A DNA stretch of 64,000 bases, taken from UBA2705 sp963977125. GTDB lineage: Bacteria > Pseudomonadota > Alphaproteobacteria > Micavibrionales > Micavibrionaceae. The stretch covers positions 496,001 to 560,000 of the forward strand of contig CAXBNJ010000001.1 in NCBI GenBank assembly GCA_963977125.1. Reading direction: 5' to 3'. Of the stretch, positions 33,637-43,458 are shown piece by piece; the stretch's first letter is position 1; the number at the start of each line of letters is the position of its first letter. The notes beneath the pieces were generated by a model, which ran no database searches, had not been told where the DNA came from, and was given only the letters and a program-made list of their open reading frames with translations. The position numbers and the translations under genes were made by a program.

Positions 33637-34968
33637 ATGCCTATCTTACGCCGCCTATGGATACTTAATTTATTAGTTTTATTGCTTGTAACAACGCTTA
33701 ATGGCCATGCTAATGCACAGCTAGAGCTTGATATTACGCGCGGTACAGTCAAAAAAATCCCACTCGCTGTATCAAACTTCCATTACGATAATGAACGTCT
33801 GTATTCCATTGGTAATGGCATGGGCAATATTATCCGTGATAATTTGGAACGCACAGGCTTGTTTGATATTCCAGACCATAAAGCTTATATCCAAGATCCT
33901 GCCTCAACGGCTGAGCAGCCGCGTTTCCCTGAGTGGAAAGCCTTGGGCGTTGAAGGGCTTGTTTCTGGTAAAGTTACTGAAATGAGTGATGGCCGTGCAC
34001 GCGTTGAATTTCGCCTATGGGATGTTTATGGACAGAAGCAGCTTACCGGCATGGCTTACACGACAACAAAAGATAACTGGCGCCGCATTGCGCATATTAT
34101 ATCGGATGCCATTTATAAACGCCTAACAGGCGAAGAGGGCTATTTCGATAGTCGCATTGTTTATATTGCTGAAAAAGGCCTGCCGACGGCACGTATTAAA
34201 CGCCTAGCCATTATGGATCAAGACGGCGCGAACCACCAATATTTAACAGATGGTAGCCATTTAGTGCTAACGCCGCGCTTCTCACCGAATATGCAGATGA
34301 TTACGTATCTGTCTTATTACCGCAACAAGCCGCGCGTTTATATCTATGACTTAAATACAGGCCGCCAAGAAGTGCTTGGTGATTTCCCTGGTATGACGTT
34401 CTCGCCACGATTCTCTCCTGATGGTAAGAGCGTAATCATGTCGCTCGCGAAGAACGGTAATACTGATATTTATGTGTTGAATATCGCCAGCAAAAAAGCC
34501 AAGAAAATTACGGGGCAGCCTTCAATTGAGACATCACCGTCTTATGCGCCTGATGGTAAGCAAATTGTCTTTGAATCAGACCGCAGTGGATCGCAGCAAA
34601 TTTATGTGATGAAAGCTGATGGCAGCGATGCAAAGCGTATTACCTTTGAAAAGGGCCGCTATGCTAACCCTGTTTGGTCGCCGCGTGGTGACTTAATCGC
34701 CTTTACCAAGATGCTTAAAGGTAAGTTCTATATTGGCGTTATTCGCCCTGATGGCAGCGGCGAGCGTTTGATTACCAGCGCTTATCACGTTGAAGGCCCA
34801 AGCTGGTCACCCAACGGCCGCGTTTTGACCTATTTCAAAGAGCGCCCACAAGGTGATAACCGCGTCGCTAAGCTCTATACGATTGATTTGACGGGCTATA
34901 ATGAGCGTTTATTACTCACGCCAATGGATGGCTCTGACCCTGCATGGTCGCCAACCAACGCGCAGTAA
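33637..34968 (+). CDS. tolB: Tol-Pal system beta-propeller protein TolB
   Basis: Periplasmic protein with a signal peptide (cleavage near ANAQ, residue 28), an N-terminal Pal/TolA-binding domain and a C-terminal beta-propeller with repeated RFSPDGK / SYAPDGKQI / WSPRGDLI blades. 443 residues. Last tol gene here; pal, which normally follows, is absent from the window downstream. Confidence 0.96.
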   Translation: MPILRRLWILNLLVLLLVTTLNGHANAQLELDITRGTVKKIPLAVSNFHYDNERLYSIGNGMGNIIRDNLERTGLFDIPDHKAYIQDPASTAEQPRFPEWKALGVEGLVSGKVTEMSDGRARVEFRLWDVYGQKQLTGMAYTTTKDNWRRIAHIISDAIYKRLTGEEGYFDSRIVYIAEKGLPTARIKRLAIMDQDGANHQYLTDGSHLVLTPRFSPNMQMITYLSYYRNKPRVYIYDLNTGRQEVLGDFPGMTFSPRFSPDGKSVIMSLAKNGNTDIYVLNIASKKAKKITGQPSIETSPSYAPDGKQIVFESDRSGSQQIYVMKADGSDAKRITFEKGRYANPVWSPRGDLIAFTKMLKGKFYIGVIRPDGSGERLITSAYHVEGPSWSPNGRVLTYFKERPQGDNRVAKLYTIDLTGYNERLLLTPMDGSDPAWSPTNAQ

Positions 34969-35004
34969 TTTTTTAGCACCGTTTAAGTAAAGGGGGCTGT
35001 TTAG

Positions 35005-35751
35005 ATGAAGTGTTTACGGGGCGCTATTGCCATGTTTATTTTGGGAAGTGCCTTGATGGGCACTTCTTCATGGGCGGCGTCTGATCAAACAACAAACACA
35101 CGCTCCGTCTTTGAACTTTTTACAGCGGAAGGCTGCCCGTATTGTCCCCCTGCAGATAAAGCTTTGAATGGATTTGCACAAAATCCGCAGATTATTGCCT
35201 TGAGCTGCCATGTGACATATTGGGATCATTTATCATCGGACAGCTTGGCGCGTCAATTTTGCACAGATAGGCAGCTTCATTATAGCGTTAATGGGGGTGA
35301 TAAGCGCCGTGTGTACACTCCAGAGCTTGTTATTAACGGGAAGCTGAGCTTGGTCGGCTCAGAGACACAGAGCATTCAAGAGGCGCTTAAAGGCAGCATC
35401 ACTATCCCTGAGAATATCGACCTTAAACTATGGGGCGATAATCGGCTTGATATTATGCTACCCAATATAAGCGGTTTATCTGAAAATAATGTCGTTACCC
35501 TTATTACTTATGGTGATGATTTAGAAACGAAAATTGCACGCGGTAAAAATAAAGGCCAGACGAACCATTACACAAATCCCATTATCGCGATTGATTACCT
35601 GAGTAATGATTGGGACGGGGCGGCACATAGTTTGGCTGTGCGTGTGAACAATAAATCATATAACCACCCTGTAAAAGGCTACGTAGTCTTTGTGCATAAA
35701 GGGCCTAGTCATGTGGGGCCCATTATCGCGGTGGGTAAGTTAGAGCTATAA
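35005..35751 (+). CDS. DUF1223 thioredoxin-like secreted protein
   Basis: A signal peptide (to about residue 25, SSWAA) precedes a thioredoxin-like fold with Cys44-Pro-Tyr-Cys47 in TAEGCPYCPPAD and the YTPELVINGK motif typical of DUF1223. 248 residues. Likely periplasmic and possibly redox active. It takes the place downstream of tolB where pal and cpoB are found in many proteobacteria; 36 bases separate it from tolB, so it may be co-transcribed. Confidence 0.85.
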   Translation: MKCLRGAIAMFILGSALMGTSSWAASDQTTNTRSVFELFTAEGCPYCPPADKALNGFAQNPQIIALSCHVTYWDHLSSDSLARQFCTDRQLHYSVNGGDKRRVYTPELVINGKLSLVGSETQSIQEALKGSITIPENIDLKLWGDNRLDIMLPNISGLSENNVVTLITYGDDLETKIARGKNKGQTNHYTNPIIAIDYLSNDWDGAAHSLAVRVNNKSYNHPVKGYVVFVHKGPSHVGPIIAVGKLEL

Positions 35752-35792
35752 GGCTTATAAATACTGACAATACTAAAACAGACAAAATAAAC

Positions 35793-35825
35793 AAAAGCCC
35801 CAAACTCATCAGAGCAGGGGCTTTT
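35793..35825. terminator. Bidirectional intrinsic terminator between DUF1223 and rpsO
   Basis: Nine-base stem AAAAGCCCC / GGGGCTTTT with an inner CTC/GAG pairing and a run of seven T on the plus strand; A-rich 5' arm gives T-run on the minus strand, so it can serve both convergent units. Confidence 0.85.
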
Positions 35826-35855
35826 TTTAATTCTGTAATAATCACAGACGTAAAC

Positions 35856-36125
35856 TTATTTACGAATGCCAAGGCTTGTAATCAAGCTCTTGTAACGGTC
35901 TTCGCTTTTGCCACGTAAGTAATCAAGCAATTTACGACGACGAGCAACCATAGCCAAAAGGCCACGACGGCTGTGAAGATCTTTTTTATGAGTTTGCATA
36001 TGGCCTGAAAGGGCTGTAATGCGCTCTGATAATATAGCAACTTGAACTTCTGGTGAACCAGTATCGTTCTTTGTTGTTGCGTATTCAGTCATAACTTCAG
36101 CTTTACGTTCGTTAGTAATCGACAT
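35856..36125 (-). CDS. rpsO: 30S ribosomal protein S15
   Basis: Primary 16S rRNA-binding protein. 89 residues as usual, with SPEVQVAILSERI, HKKDLHSRRGLL and RRKLLDYLR. Two ATGs occur at 36128 and 36125; the second lies six bases after AGGAG. Follows truB as in most proteobacteria; final gene of the rimP-rpsO run. Confidence 0.97.
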   Translation of the reverse strand: MSITNERKAEVMTEYATTKNDTGSPEVQVAILSERITALSGHMQTHKKDLHSRRGLLAMVARRRKLLDYLRGKSEDRYKSLITSLGIRK

Positions 36126-36156
36126 CATTTTCTCCTTTTTAAAATCGGTTTAATCG

Positions 36157-37098
36157 TTAAATATTAAAGACGCGATAAGGCTTTAATGTTGCTTTGCTTA
36201 CGCTTAGCATGGCAAGGGCTCTATCTTCATACATGGCCACGGCGTCCTGCGGATCACTTGTGGTCAAATCAATACCTGCTGCGGTTAAACGCAATATGTC
36301 AGGTTTGGCTATAAAAGATACAGCTTGTCCCATTTTCAGTCTCACAGCTTCCTGATCAGTTATATTTACGGCCGGGATGTCGTCTAGCGCGTAATGTACA
36401 GGAAGCAACGCTTCTTCAAGGGCTGCACTATCAGCCATTTCTTTAAAGAAGTCCAGCGAAAAAGCATTATCCATAGTGAAACAACCCACTTTTTCACGAC
36501 TAAGCTTAGATACATAGCCAAAGCAGCCCAGATCAAGCCCTAAATCACGAGCAATCGCCCGTATATAAGTGCCTTTACCACAGCTAATTTCAAAGCTAGT
36601 GCTGTCATCATCGTGGTCTGTAATGCGTAAACTATAAACTTCGACTTCACGGGAGGGCATTTCAAAATCCTCACCGCTACGCGCTAAATCATAAGCGCGC
36701 TCACCATCAATTTTTATAGCTGAAAATTTAGGCGGTGTTTGCGTGATCACCCCTGTGTATTTTTCGATTAGGGCTTCAACTTGGCTAAGGCTCGGGCGAT
36801 AAGCATGGCGCTCTATGATATCACCTTCAAGGTCATCCGTGCTGCGCTGTTCACCCCAAGTCGCGGTGAAGTGGTATATTTTCTCAGCGTCTTGAACGAA
36901 AGGAATCGTCTTGGTCGCTTCGCCAAGGGCAATGGGTAATATGCCGCTCGCTAACGGGTCAAGCGTACCGGCATGGCCTATTTTCTGTGGTTTTAATGTA
37001 TATTTTAAAAAGCGGACAGCATCTGTTGATGTCATGTCATAGGGTTTGTTAAAGCAAATCCAGCCGTCAATTTTATTGCCTTTTTTTATGCGCGCCAT
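36157..37098 (-). CDS. truB: tRNA pseudouridine(55) synthase TruB
   Basis: Makes pseudouridine 55 in the T-loop. Catalytic Asp47 in GHAGTLDPLASGILP, start DGWICFNKPYDMTS conserved. 313 residues, with the C-terminal PUA-like region present. Between rbfA and rpsO, the standard order. Confidence 0.96.
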   Translation of the reverse strand: MARIKKGNKIDGWICFNKPYDMTSTDAVRFLKYTLKPQKIGHAGTLDPLASGILPIALGEATKTIPFVQDAEKIYHFTATWGEQRSTDDLEGDIIERHAYRPSLSQVEALIEKYTGVITQTPPKFSAIKIDGERAYDLARSGEDFEMPSREVEVYSLRITDHDDDSTSFEISCGKGTYIRAIARDLGLDLGCFGYVSKLSREKVGCFTMDNAFSLDFFKEMADSAALEEALLPVHYALDDIPAVNITDQEAVRLKMGQAVSFIAKPDILRLTAAGIDLTTSDPQDAVAMYEDRALAMLSVSKATLKPYRVFNI

Positions 37099-37151
37099 TA
37101 TATCGTCTTTTTATGAAATGTTGTGTGGTGTCGGGATTTTCAAAGCAGGGC

Positions 37152-37562
37152 TTATTCGCTCGCTTGTGTATCCTCGTCTTCATCATCTATATATTTCGGT
37201 ATAGATTTCAATATATCTTCAATCTTGGCCGCTTCGCCAAAAGTTTCGTCCATTTTGAAACTCACGCGCGGGGTGAATTTAAGATTACTGGTGCGGTTAA
37301 TTTCCTTTTGGAAATAATAAGCTGACTTATTCAGTGCGACTAAAACCTCTTCAACATTATGTTCGCCCAAAGGCATGATATAGGCCGTGGCTGTACGGAA
37401 ATCTGGCGATGTGCGCACTTCCGCTACGGTGACTAATGGTGCAGAATCAATAAGGGCAGGTTCTTTAAATGTGCCGCGTTGTAATGTTTCCACCAAGGCG
37501 TGACGGATTTGTTCGGCAACGCGTAATTGGCGCTGAGATGGGCCTGATGTTTTCTTTTTCAT
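37152..37562 (-). CDS. rbfA: Ribosome-binding factor A
   Basis: 30S maturation factor. ATG 37562 (MKKKTSGPSQRQLRVAEQIR) gives 136 residues; the upstream part of the frame has no similarity. Contains the KH-like SAPLVTVAEVRTSPDFRTATAYI stretch and an acidic tail (DDEDEDTQ). Sits between infB and truB. Confidence 0.93.
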   Translation of the reverse strand: MKKKTSGPSQRQLRVAEQIRHALVETLQRGTFKEPALIDSAPLVTVAEVRTSPDFRTATAYIMPLGEHNVEEVLVALNKSAYYFQKEINRTSNLKFTPRVSFKMDETFGEAAKIEDILKSIPKYIDDEDEDTQASE

Positions 37563-37691
37563 GATCTTATCTTCATTCTTAACAGGTGAATTCAAAATGG
37601 ATTTTAAGCCCCTCATACAATAAGCGTGCATAATAAATTATGAGCACGCTTAGAGTTTAAGTTGGCTTTAAATATCCAGCCTAATATGAGC

Positions 37692-40244
37692 CTAGTCTAA
37701 GACGCGGGCTTCTTCTGTAACATCGTAACATTCGATAATATCGCCTGCTTTCATGTCATCATAGTTTTCAAAGGCCATACCACATTCCATACCTTCGCGC
37801 ACTTCTTTCACTTCATCTTTAAAGCGTTTCAGTGTTTTCAGTGTACCTTCATGGATAACAACATCATCACGTAACAAGCGTACTGATGAGCCACGTCTTA
37901 CAACGCCTGTTGAAACCATACAACCAGCAACTTTACCAACTTTAGTAATGTTGAAGACTTCACGGATTTCAGCTTGGCCAAGATATTCTTCGCGTTTATT
38001 CGGCGCGAGCATACCAGCGAGAAGGGCTTTAACATCATCAACAATGTTATAGATGACGTTGAAGTAACGCATATCTACGCCGTCACGATGTGCAAGGTCA
38101 CGGGCTTGTGCGTTCGCACGAACATTAAAGCCGATGATTAACGCGTTTGAAGCGTGTGCAAGCGTAATATCAGATTCGGATATACCGCCAACACCATGAT
38201 GAAGCACTTTAACGTCAACATCAGGATTGTCTTTAGATATCTTATCAAGTGAACCCATAATCGCTTCGACAGAACCGTGAACATCACCTTTAATAAGAAC
38301 AGGCAAGATTGTTTTAGAGCCGTCTTCAATTGATTTAGCAAGCAAGGCTTCAAAGCCTGTTTTACCAGAGCTAACCATATTCGCATTGTCACGTTTTTTG
38401 TGTATACGATAATGTTGAATTTCACGGGCACGGGCTTCGTCTTTGACAACAACCATTTTTTCACCTGAATCAGGTGTACCATTTAGGCCAAGGACTTCGA
38501 CAGGCATACCAGGAATAGCTTCTTTAATGCGTGCGCCTTTATCGCTAAGGATCGCTCTTACGCGGCCCCATTCAGTACCTGCGACAAAAATATCACCAAT
38601 GTGTAATGTACCTTTTTCGATCAAGACTGTCGCAACAGAGCCGCGACCTTGTTCTTGTTTCGATTCAACAACAACCGCAACCGCATTACGCTTAGGGTTG
38701 GCTTTAAGGTCAAGAAGTTCAGATTGCAGAAGAATAGCATCTTCAAGCAGGTCAAGATTTAAGCGTTTTTTAGCTGAAATTTCAACGCATTGCACTTCAC
38801 CACTAAGCTCTTCGACAATCACTTCATGTTGAAGAAGGTCTTGTTGAACTTTCTTAGGGTTTGCATCAGGCAAATCAATTTTGTTAATCGCAACAATCAA
38901 AGGAACGCCCGCGGCTTTCGCATGGTTAATCGCTTCGACAGTTTGCGGCATGATTGAATCGTTTGCCGCCACAACTAAGACAACAATATCCGTTACATTC
39001 GCACCACGAGCACGCATATCAGAGAATGCCGCGTGACCCGGAGTATCAAGGAAAGTGATTTTCTGACCCGTGGATGATTCAATTTGGTAAGCACCAATAT
39101 GCTGTGTAATACCGCCAGCTTCGCCAGAAACAACATTGGCTTCGCGCATCGCATCAAGCAGTGATGTTTTACCATGGTCAACGTGACCCATAATAGTCAC
39201 AACGGGTGGGCGTGATTCTAATGTTTCTTCAGCGTCATCTGGGCCTTCAATACCCACTTCAACATCAGCTTCGGTAACACGTGATATTTTGTGGCCAAAC
39301 TCATCAACAATCAGTTCCGCTGTATCGGCATCAATAACTTGATTGATCGTGGCCATAACGCCCATTTTCATCAAGGATTTTACAACATCAGCTGAGCGCT
39401 CTGACATACGGTTAGCGAGCTCTTGCACTGTGATCGCTTCAGGAACAACAACTTCACGCATAACCTTAGTCGGCGCTGTTTTGCCCATTTGTGCACTAAT
39501 GCGTGCTTTTTCACGCGCACGTTTACGGGCCGCCATAGACATGTTCTTTTCGCGGTTATAATCTTCGTTAAGCGCTTGCGTGACGGTGATTTTACCTGCG
39601 CCACGACGTCTGTCGGTCGTTGGTTTTGGTTTTGTTAGGTTGTTTTTAATGCGATCACGATAGCTAAGTTTGCTATCATCTTCTTCGCCAGCAGGGCGTG
39701 CAGGAATTGAAGCCATGCGTGCTTTTTGATCAGAAAGTTCTTTCTGACGTTTATTGCGGTCTTCATCAACTTTTGACTGTTCTTCAGACTGGATACGTTC
39801 CATCTCTTCAATTTCGAGGCGGCGTAATTCATCAGCAGAAAGCTTTTTGCGTCTCTTGCGGCTATCGGCAGCGGCTTCGCTATCAGCTGCGTCGGCCGTG
39901 ATTTTCTCTTCTGCTTTTTTAAGTTTGTCTTTTTCAGCATCAAGGGCTTTTAGCGCTTCGGCTTCAATCTCTTTTTGCTTTTGGTCAATAATAGACTGTT
40001 TAAGAACCGCTTGACGTGTTTCGCGTTCTTCTTGTGTAAGTCCATCATCGCTTTGTTGGTTTACGACAGATACGTCTTTGGCCGCTGCGCCACCAATTGT
40101 AATTTGACGCTTGCGCTTAACTTCGACAGTACCTTTCTTGCCTGCGGCAGGAGTACTCGCAGCAGGTGTTCCCGCGCCAGTTTTTGATTTTAGGCTTAAT
40201 GTACCACCTAAACTTAAAGTCTTTTTTTCGTTATTCTCACTCAT
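37692..40244 (-). CDS. infB: Translation initiation factor IF-2
   Basis: GTPase that recruits initiator tRNA. G1 GHVDHGKT at residues 353-360, then LDTPGHAAFSDMRARGA and NKIDLPDA. The N-terminal 340 residues include a Lys/Glu/Ala-rich charged helix region (about 70-180) and an IF2-N module (about 265-320). 850 residues. Upstream ylxR and nusA, downstream rbfA: classic nusA operon. Confidence 0.97.
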   Translation of the reverse strand: MSENNEKKTLSLGGTLSLKSKTGAGTPAASTPAAGKKGTVEVKRKRQITIGGAAAKDVSVVNQQSDDGLTQEERETRQAVLKQSIIDQKQKEIEAEALKALDAEKDKLKKAEEKITADAADSEAAADSRKRRKKLSADELRRLEIEEMERIQSEEQSKVDEDRNKRQKELSDQKARMASIPARPAGEEDDSKLSYRDRIKNNLTKPKPTTDRRRGAGKITVTQALNEDYNREKNMSMAARKRAREKARISAQMGKTAPTKVMREVVVPEAITVQELANRMSERSADVVKSLMKMGVMATINQVIDADTAELIVDEFGHKISRVTEADVEVGIEGPDDAEETLESRPPVVTIMGHVDHGKTSLLDAMREANVVSGEAGGITQHIGAYQIESSTGQKITFLDTPGHAAFSDMRARGANVTDIVVLVVAANDSIMPQTVEAINHAKAAGVPLIVAINKIDLPDANPKKVQQDLLQHEVIVEELSGEVQCVEISAKKRLNLDLLEDAILLQSELLDLKANPKRNAVAVVVESKQEQGRGSVATVLIEKGTLHIGDIFVAGTEWGRVRAILSDKGARIKEAIPGMPVEVLGLNGTPDSGEKMVVVKDEARAREIQHYRIHKKRDNANMVSSGKTGFEALLAKSIEDGSKTILPVLIKGDVHGSVEAIMGSLDKISKDNPDVDVKVLHHGVGGISESDITLAHASNALIIGFNVRANAQARDLAHRDGVDMRYFNVIYNIVDDVKALLAGMLAPNKREEYLGQAEIREVFNITKVGKVAGCMVSTGVVRRGSSVRLLRDDVVIHEGTLKTLKRFKDEVKEVREGMECGMAFENYDDMKAGDIIECYDVTEEARVLD

Positions 40245-40278
40245 AGCTTTGAACAGCCTTCCTTAATTTATGGGGGTA

Positions 40279-41094
40279 CTATACGACAACTGCGCATAAT
40301 TTCCTATATTGTTTTATAAATTTCTTTGCAATGCCGCAGGGTTTAACCACTGCATGGTTTGTGTTTGCTGTACCAAAGTTATTTGAAAGCGCCTCAGCGT
40401 TCCAAAAAGTTATGATTTCGGCGTTTTCACTCAGCGCATGTTCCATTTTTCGGCGCGAGTCCGATTGTGGCTGTGCGGCTGTGATATAAAGAGCCATCGG
40501 CAGTTTTCGTGCAGCGTTGTAAGACTTATCAAAGCCAAGAACGCATGCGCCACTGCGTCGTGCTAAATTGAGTAAGTCGAGGCATTTTTTGTTTAATAAA
40601 GCACCGACACGCAAAAGAAGGTCATCAGCTATGATGACTTTTGTCTTAAAGCTCTTAGAAAATAGATTGTTCGTAATGGCGGTTTGTAAAGAGGCATGAT
40701 CAGCTTTGACCCATGCACCGCGGCCAGGTAGCGCTTCATCCAAATCTGGTGTCACAATATTATCAGGGCTAAGGACGAAGCGAAGAAGTTTATCCGTTTC
40801 AAAGATTTCTTTTGAAACGATGCAGCGCCGCGCGGGTCTTTTTTCGGCAGCTTTGATCTTTGCAGGGTCCGTTTCTTCTGTGCTGTCTTTTAGTTCTGGC
40901 CTTATATATTCAGCGGCTTCTTCGAGAGTCTCATCGCGACCATCATGCTCACGGTCTAAATTTCTGTCTAGGTCTGCGGGCGAAAGAAGAGGAGCGGGGC
41001 ATGCATTATCTTCAGGCATAGACGCGTTAACTGAATCATTCTCATGATCAGTTTGGGCGTTGTCACGCTCTGAAGTTTCGCCGTTTATATGCAT
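40279..41094 (-). CDS. YlxR/DUF448 protein with long acidic N-terminus and L7Ae-like C-terminus
   Basis: RNA-binding protein encoded between nusA and infB. Residues about 85-165 are the DUF448 (YlxR) domain with RRCIVSKE, RFVLSPDNI and LPGRGAWVKAD. Residues about 165-270 look like the L7Ae-type RNA-binding fold seen in alphaproteobacterial versions (LNLARRSGACVLGFDKS). The first about 80 residues are acidic and polar and look like low-complexity linker. Fusion of DUF448 and L7Ae domains is known in this class. 35 bases upstream of infB. Confidence 0.85.
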   Translation of the reverse strand: MHINGETSERDNAQTDHENDSVNASMPEDNACPAPLLSPADLDRNLDREHDGRDETLEEAAEYIRPELKDSTEETDPAKIKAAEKRPARRCIVSKEIFETDKLLRFVLSPDNIVTPDLDEALPGRGAWVKADHASLQTAITNNLFSKSFKTKVIIADDLLLRVGALLNKKCLDLLNLARRSGACVLGFDKSYNAARKLPMALYITAAQPQSDSRRKMEHALSENAEIITFWNAEALSNNFGTANTNHAVVKPCGIAKKFIKQYRKLCAVVV

Positions 41095-41122
41095 GTGTGT
41101 GTTCGCTCCTCATCGTCTTAAT

Positions 41123-42736
41123 TTAAGCGACGTTTTCTGATTTAACATCAGAATCGTCAGCGGCTTTCGTTTCAGCTTCAACTTCAGGCTCAGCTTCGGC
41201 TGCTACGGCTTCTGTTGTTGCTTCTGTCGCTTCAGTTTCTGTAGCGGCTTCTTCTTCAGCAAACCAGTGCTCACGTGCTTTCATGATCAATGCATTCGCA
41301 TCGACTTCAGTCATTACGTCAGCGCCAAGCATTTCAACCAGCTCGTCACCAGCCAAATCGGCTAGGTCATCACGTGTTTTAACGCCAAGTTCACCAAGTT
41401 TAAGAGCAACGCTTGCGGCTAAGCCTTCAAGGCCAACAAGGTCGTCATTAATACCAAGTTCAGATTGCTTGCTTTTCAGTTCGTTTTCGATGCCGTCTAA
41501 CCAAACGCGCGCACGGTTTTGTAGCTCAGCTGCGATGTCTTCATCAAAGCCTTCGATTTCTACAAGTTCGCTTAATTCGATATAAGCAATTTCTTCGATT
41601 TGTGTGAAGCCTTCAGCAACAAGAAGATGTGCGATAACATCATCAACATCAAGCGCTTCAATGAACAAGCTAGAGCGTGTTTCAAATTCAGACGCACGAC
41701 GCTCTGATTCTTGAGCTTCGGTAAGAATGTCAATATCCCAGCCCACAAGGCCAGAAGCCAAGCGAACGTTTTGACCACGACGGCCAATTGCTAAAGAGAG
41801 CTGATCATCAGGAACAACCACTTCGATGCGGTTTGTTTCTTCATCAAGAACAACTTTAGAGACTTCAGCCGGTTGAAGCGCGCTGACAACAAGGCCACCA
41901 AGATCTTCAGTCCATGGGATAATATCGATTTTTTCGCCGCCAAGTTCGTTGACAACAGCTTGAACACGGCTACCGCGCATACCAACACAAGCACCAACTG
42001 GGTCAATGCCGCTATCGTTAGACATTACAGCGATTTTCGCGCGGCTACCCGGATCACGAGAAACAGCTTTAATTTCAATAACGCCATCATAGATTTCAGG
42101 TACTTCTTGTTTGAACAAGTGCGCCATCATTTCAGGGCGTGAGCGTGACAAGAATATTTGTGGGCCACGAGTTTCGCGGCGTACGTCATATATAATCGCA
42201 CGAATACGGTCACCATTTTTAAGGTGCTCACGTGGTAAGCACTCATCACGGCGAAGGAGGGCTTCTGATTTACCAAGATCGACTGTAACATTGCCGTACT
42301 CAACACGTTTAATAACGCCATTAAGTACTTCACCAATGCGGTCTTTATATTCTTCAAACTGTTTCTCACGCTCAGCTTCACGCACTTTTTGCATGATAAC
42401 TTGTTTCGCTGTTTGTGCAGCAATGCGCCCATAATCAAGTGGCGGTAGAGAATCAACAAGGAAGTCACCAATTTCGGCATCAGGCTTTTCGCGCTGTGCA
42501 GAAGATAGCGGGATTTGCGCTGCTTCGTTTTCAATTTCTTCTTCTTCGCAAACTTCACGGTAACGTTTCAACGTCAACTCACCACTTACGCGGTCAATAT
42601 TTGCACGAATATCATGGTCGTAACCATATTTAGTACGGCCTGCCTTTTGAATGGCTTCTTCCATAGCTTCGATAACGATTTCGCTGCCAATATTTTTTTC
42701 GCGTGCAACTGTTTGTGCGACTTGTAGTAGTTCCAT
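41123..42736 (-). CDS. nusA: Transcription termination/antitermination protein NusA
   Basis: Binds RNA polymerase and modulates pausing and termination. S1, KH1 and KH2 region (residues about 130-345) with NDSGIDPVGACVGMRGSRV and AIGRRGQNVRLASGL; the C-terminal acidic repeats lie at about 360-490. The last 50 residues are an extreme Glu/Ala/Thr low-complexity tail. 537 residues. Preceded by rimP. Confidence 0.96.
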   Translation of the reverse strand: MELLQVAQTVAREKNIGSEIVIEAMEEAIQKAGRTKYGYDHDIRANIDRVSGELTLKRYREVCEEEEIENEAAQIPLSSAQREKPDAEIGDFLVDSLPPLDYGRIAAQTAKQVIMQKVREAEREKQFEEYKDRIGEVLNGVIKRVEYGNVTVDLGKSEALLRRDECLPREHLKNGDRIRAIIYDVRRETRGPQIFLSRSRPEMMAHLFKQEVPEIYDGVIEIKAVSRDPGSRAKIAVMSNDSGIDPVGACVGMRGSRVQAVVNELGGEKIDIIPWTEDLGGLVVSALQPAEVSKVVLDEETNRIEVVVPDDQLSLAIGRRGQNVRLASGLVGWDIDILTEAQESERRASEFETRSSLFIEALDVDDVIAHLLVAEGFTQIEEIAYIELSELVEIEGFDEDIAAELQNRARVWLDGIENELKSKQSELGINDDLVGLEGLAASVALKLGELGVKTRDDLADLAGDELVEMLGADVMTEVDANALIMKAREHWFAEEEAATETEATEATTEAVAAEAEPEVEAETKAADDSDVKSENVA

Positions 42737-42787
42737 TTGACTTCCTTCATTCTTAAACTGAATTTGAACTAAGTTTGATTATAGTAT

Positions 42788-43342
42788 TTACGCTTCTGGT
42801 ATTTCTTCAGCCGGCTCTTGTGGAATTTCTTGTTTTCCATCAGGCAGGCCATCTTTAGTGCCTTTAATTAAATCATCGGTTAAAACCAATTTTGCTTTGG
42901 CAATGCTATCAACATCAAATTGAACCGTGCCTGTATCGATTTTAAGGCCAATTATATCGTCTACACAGCCAAGGATAAACCCACGAAAGCGTTTCTGTCC
43001 TGTTTCTAACGGCATGACCAGCTCAATTTTACATTCAAAGCCCTTATAGCGGCGGAAATCATTCGCGCTTGTTAAGGGGCGATCAATACCCGGAGAGCTG
43101 ACTTCAAGGCTGTAATGACCATTAATCGGGTCTTCAACATCAAGAATATCTGAGATGTTATGAGAAAGTTTTTTACAATCATCAATGCCCAGACGACCCG
43201 TCTTTGGGTCCTCAGCCATAATTTGCAACGTATAGCCTGTGTCTTTACCAGAAAGACTGACTTGCACGAGCGCGAGGCCTTGTTCTTCAACGAGAGGCGT
43301 GACGAGATCAACGATCTTTTTTTCTTGTGGTGTTAACTTCAT
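42788..43342 (-). CDS. rimP: Ribosome maturation factor RimP
   Basis: Needed for 30S maturation. Contains the conserved YSLEVSSPGIDRPL motif, FRRYKGFECKIEL and a C-terminal extension with GLPDGKQEIPQEPAEE. 184 residues, longer than many at the acidic C-terminus. First gene of the nusA operon; the terminator at 43373-43402 separates it from rplS. Confidence 0.95.
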   Translation of the reverse strand: MKLTPQEKKIVDLVTPLVEEQGLALVQVSLSGKDTGYTLQIMAEDPKTGRLGIDDCKKLSHNISDILDVEDPINGHYSLEVSSPGIDRPLTSANDFRRYKGFECKIELVMPLETGQKRFRGFILGCVDDIIGLKIDTGTVQFDVDSIAKAKLVLTDDLIKGTKDGLPDGKQEIPQEPAEEIPEA

Positions 43343-43372
43343 ATATCTATCTGTAGCCTAAATTTAAGTAAT

Positions 43373-43402
43373 AAAAAAGGCGGGTCTTTTTACAGACCCA
43401 CC
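43373..43402 (-). terminator. Intrinsic terminator after rplS
   Basis: Nine-base stem (GGTGGGTCT / AGACCCGCC on the minus strand, one G-U) followed by six T. It separates rplS from the rimP-nusA operon. Confidence 0.85.
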
Positions 43403-43458
43403 CATTTTAATGGATGTTATGCAGTGTTTATACTGAGAACACTGCGTAAATGCAAGCT

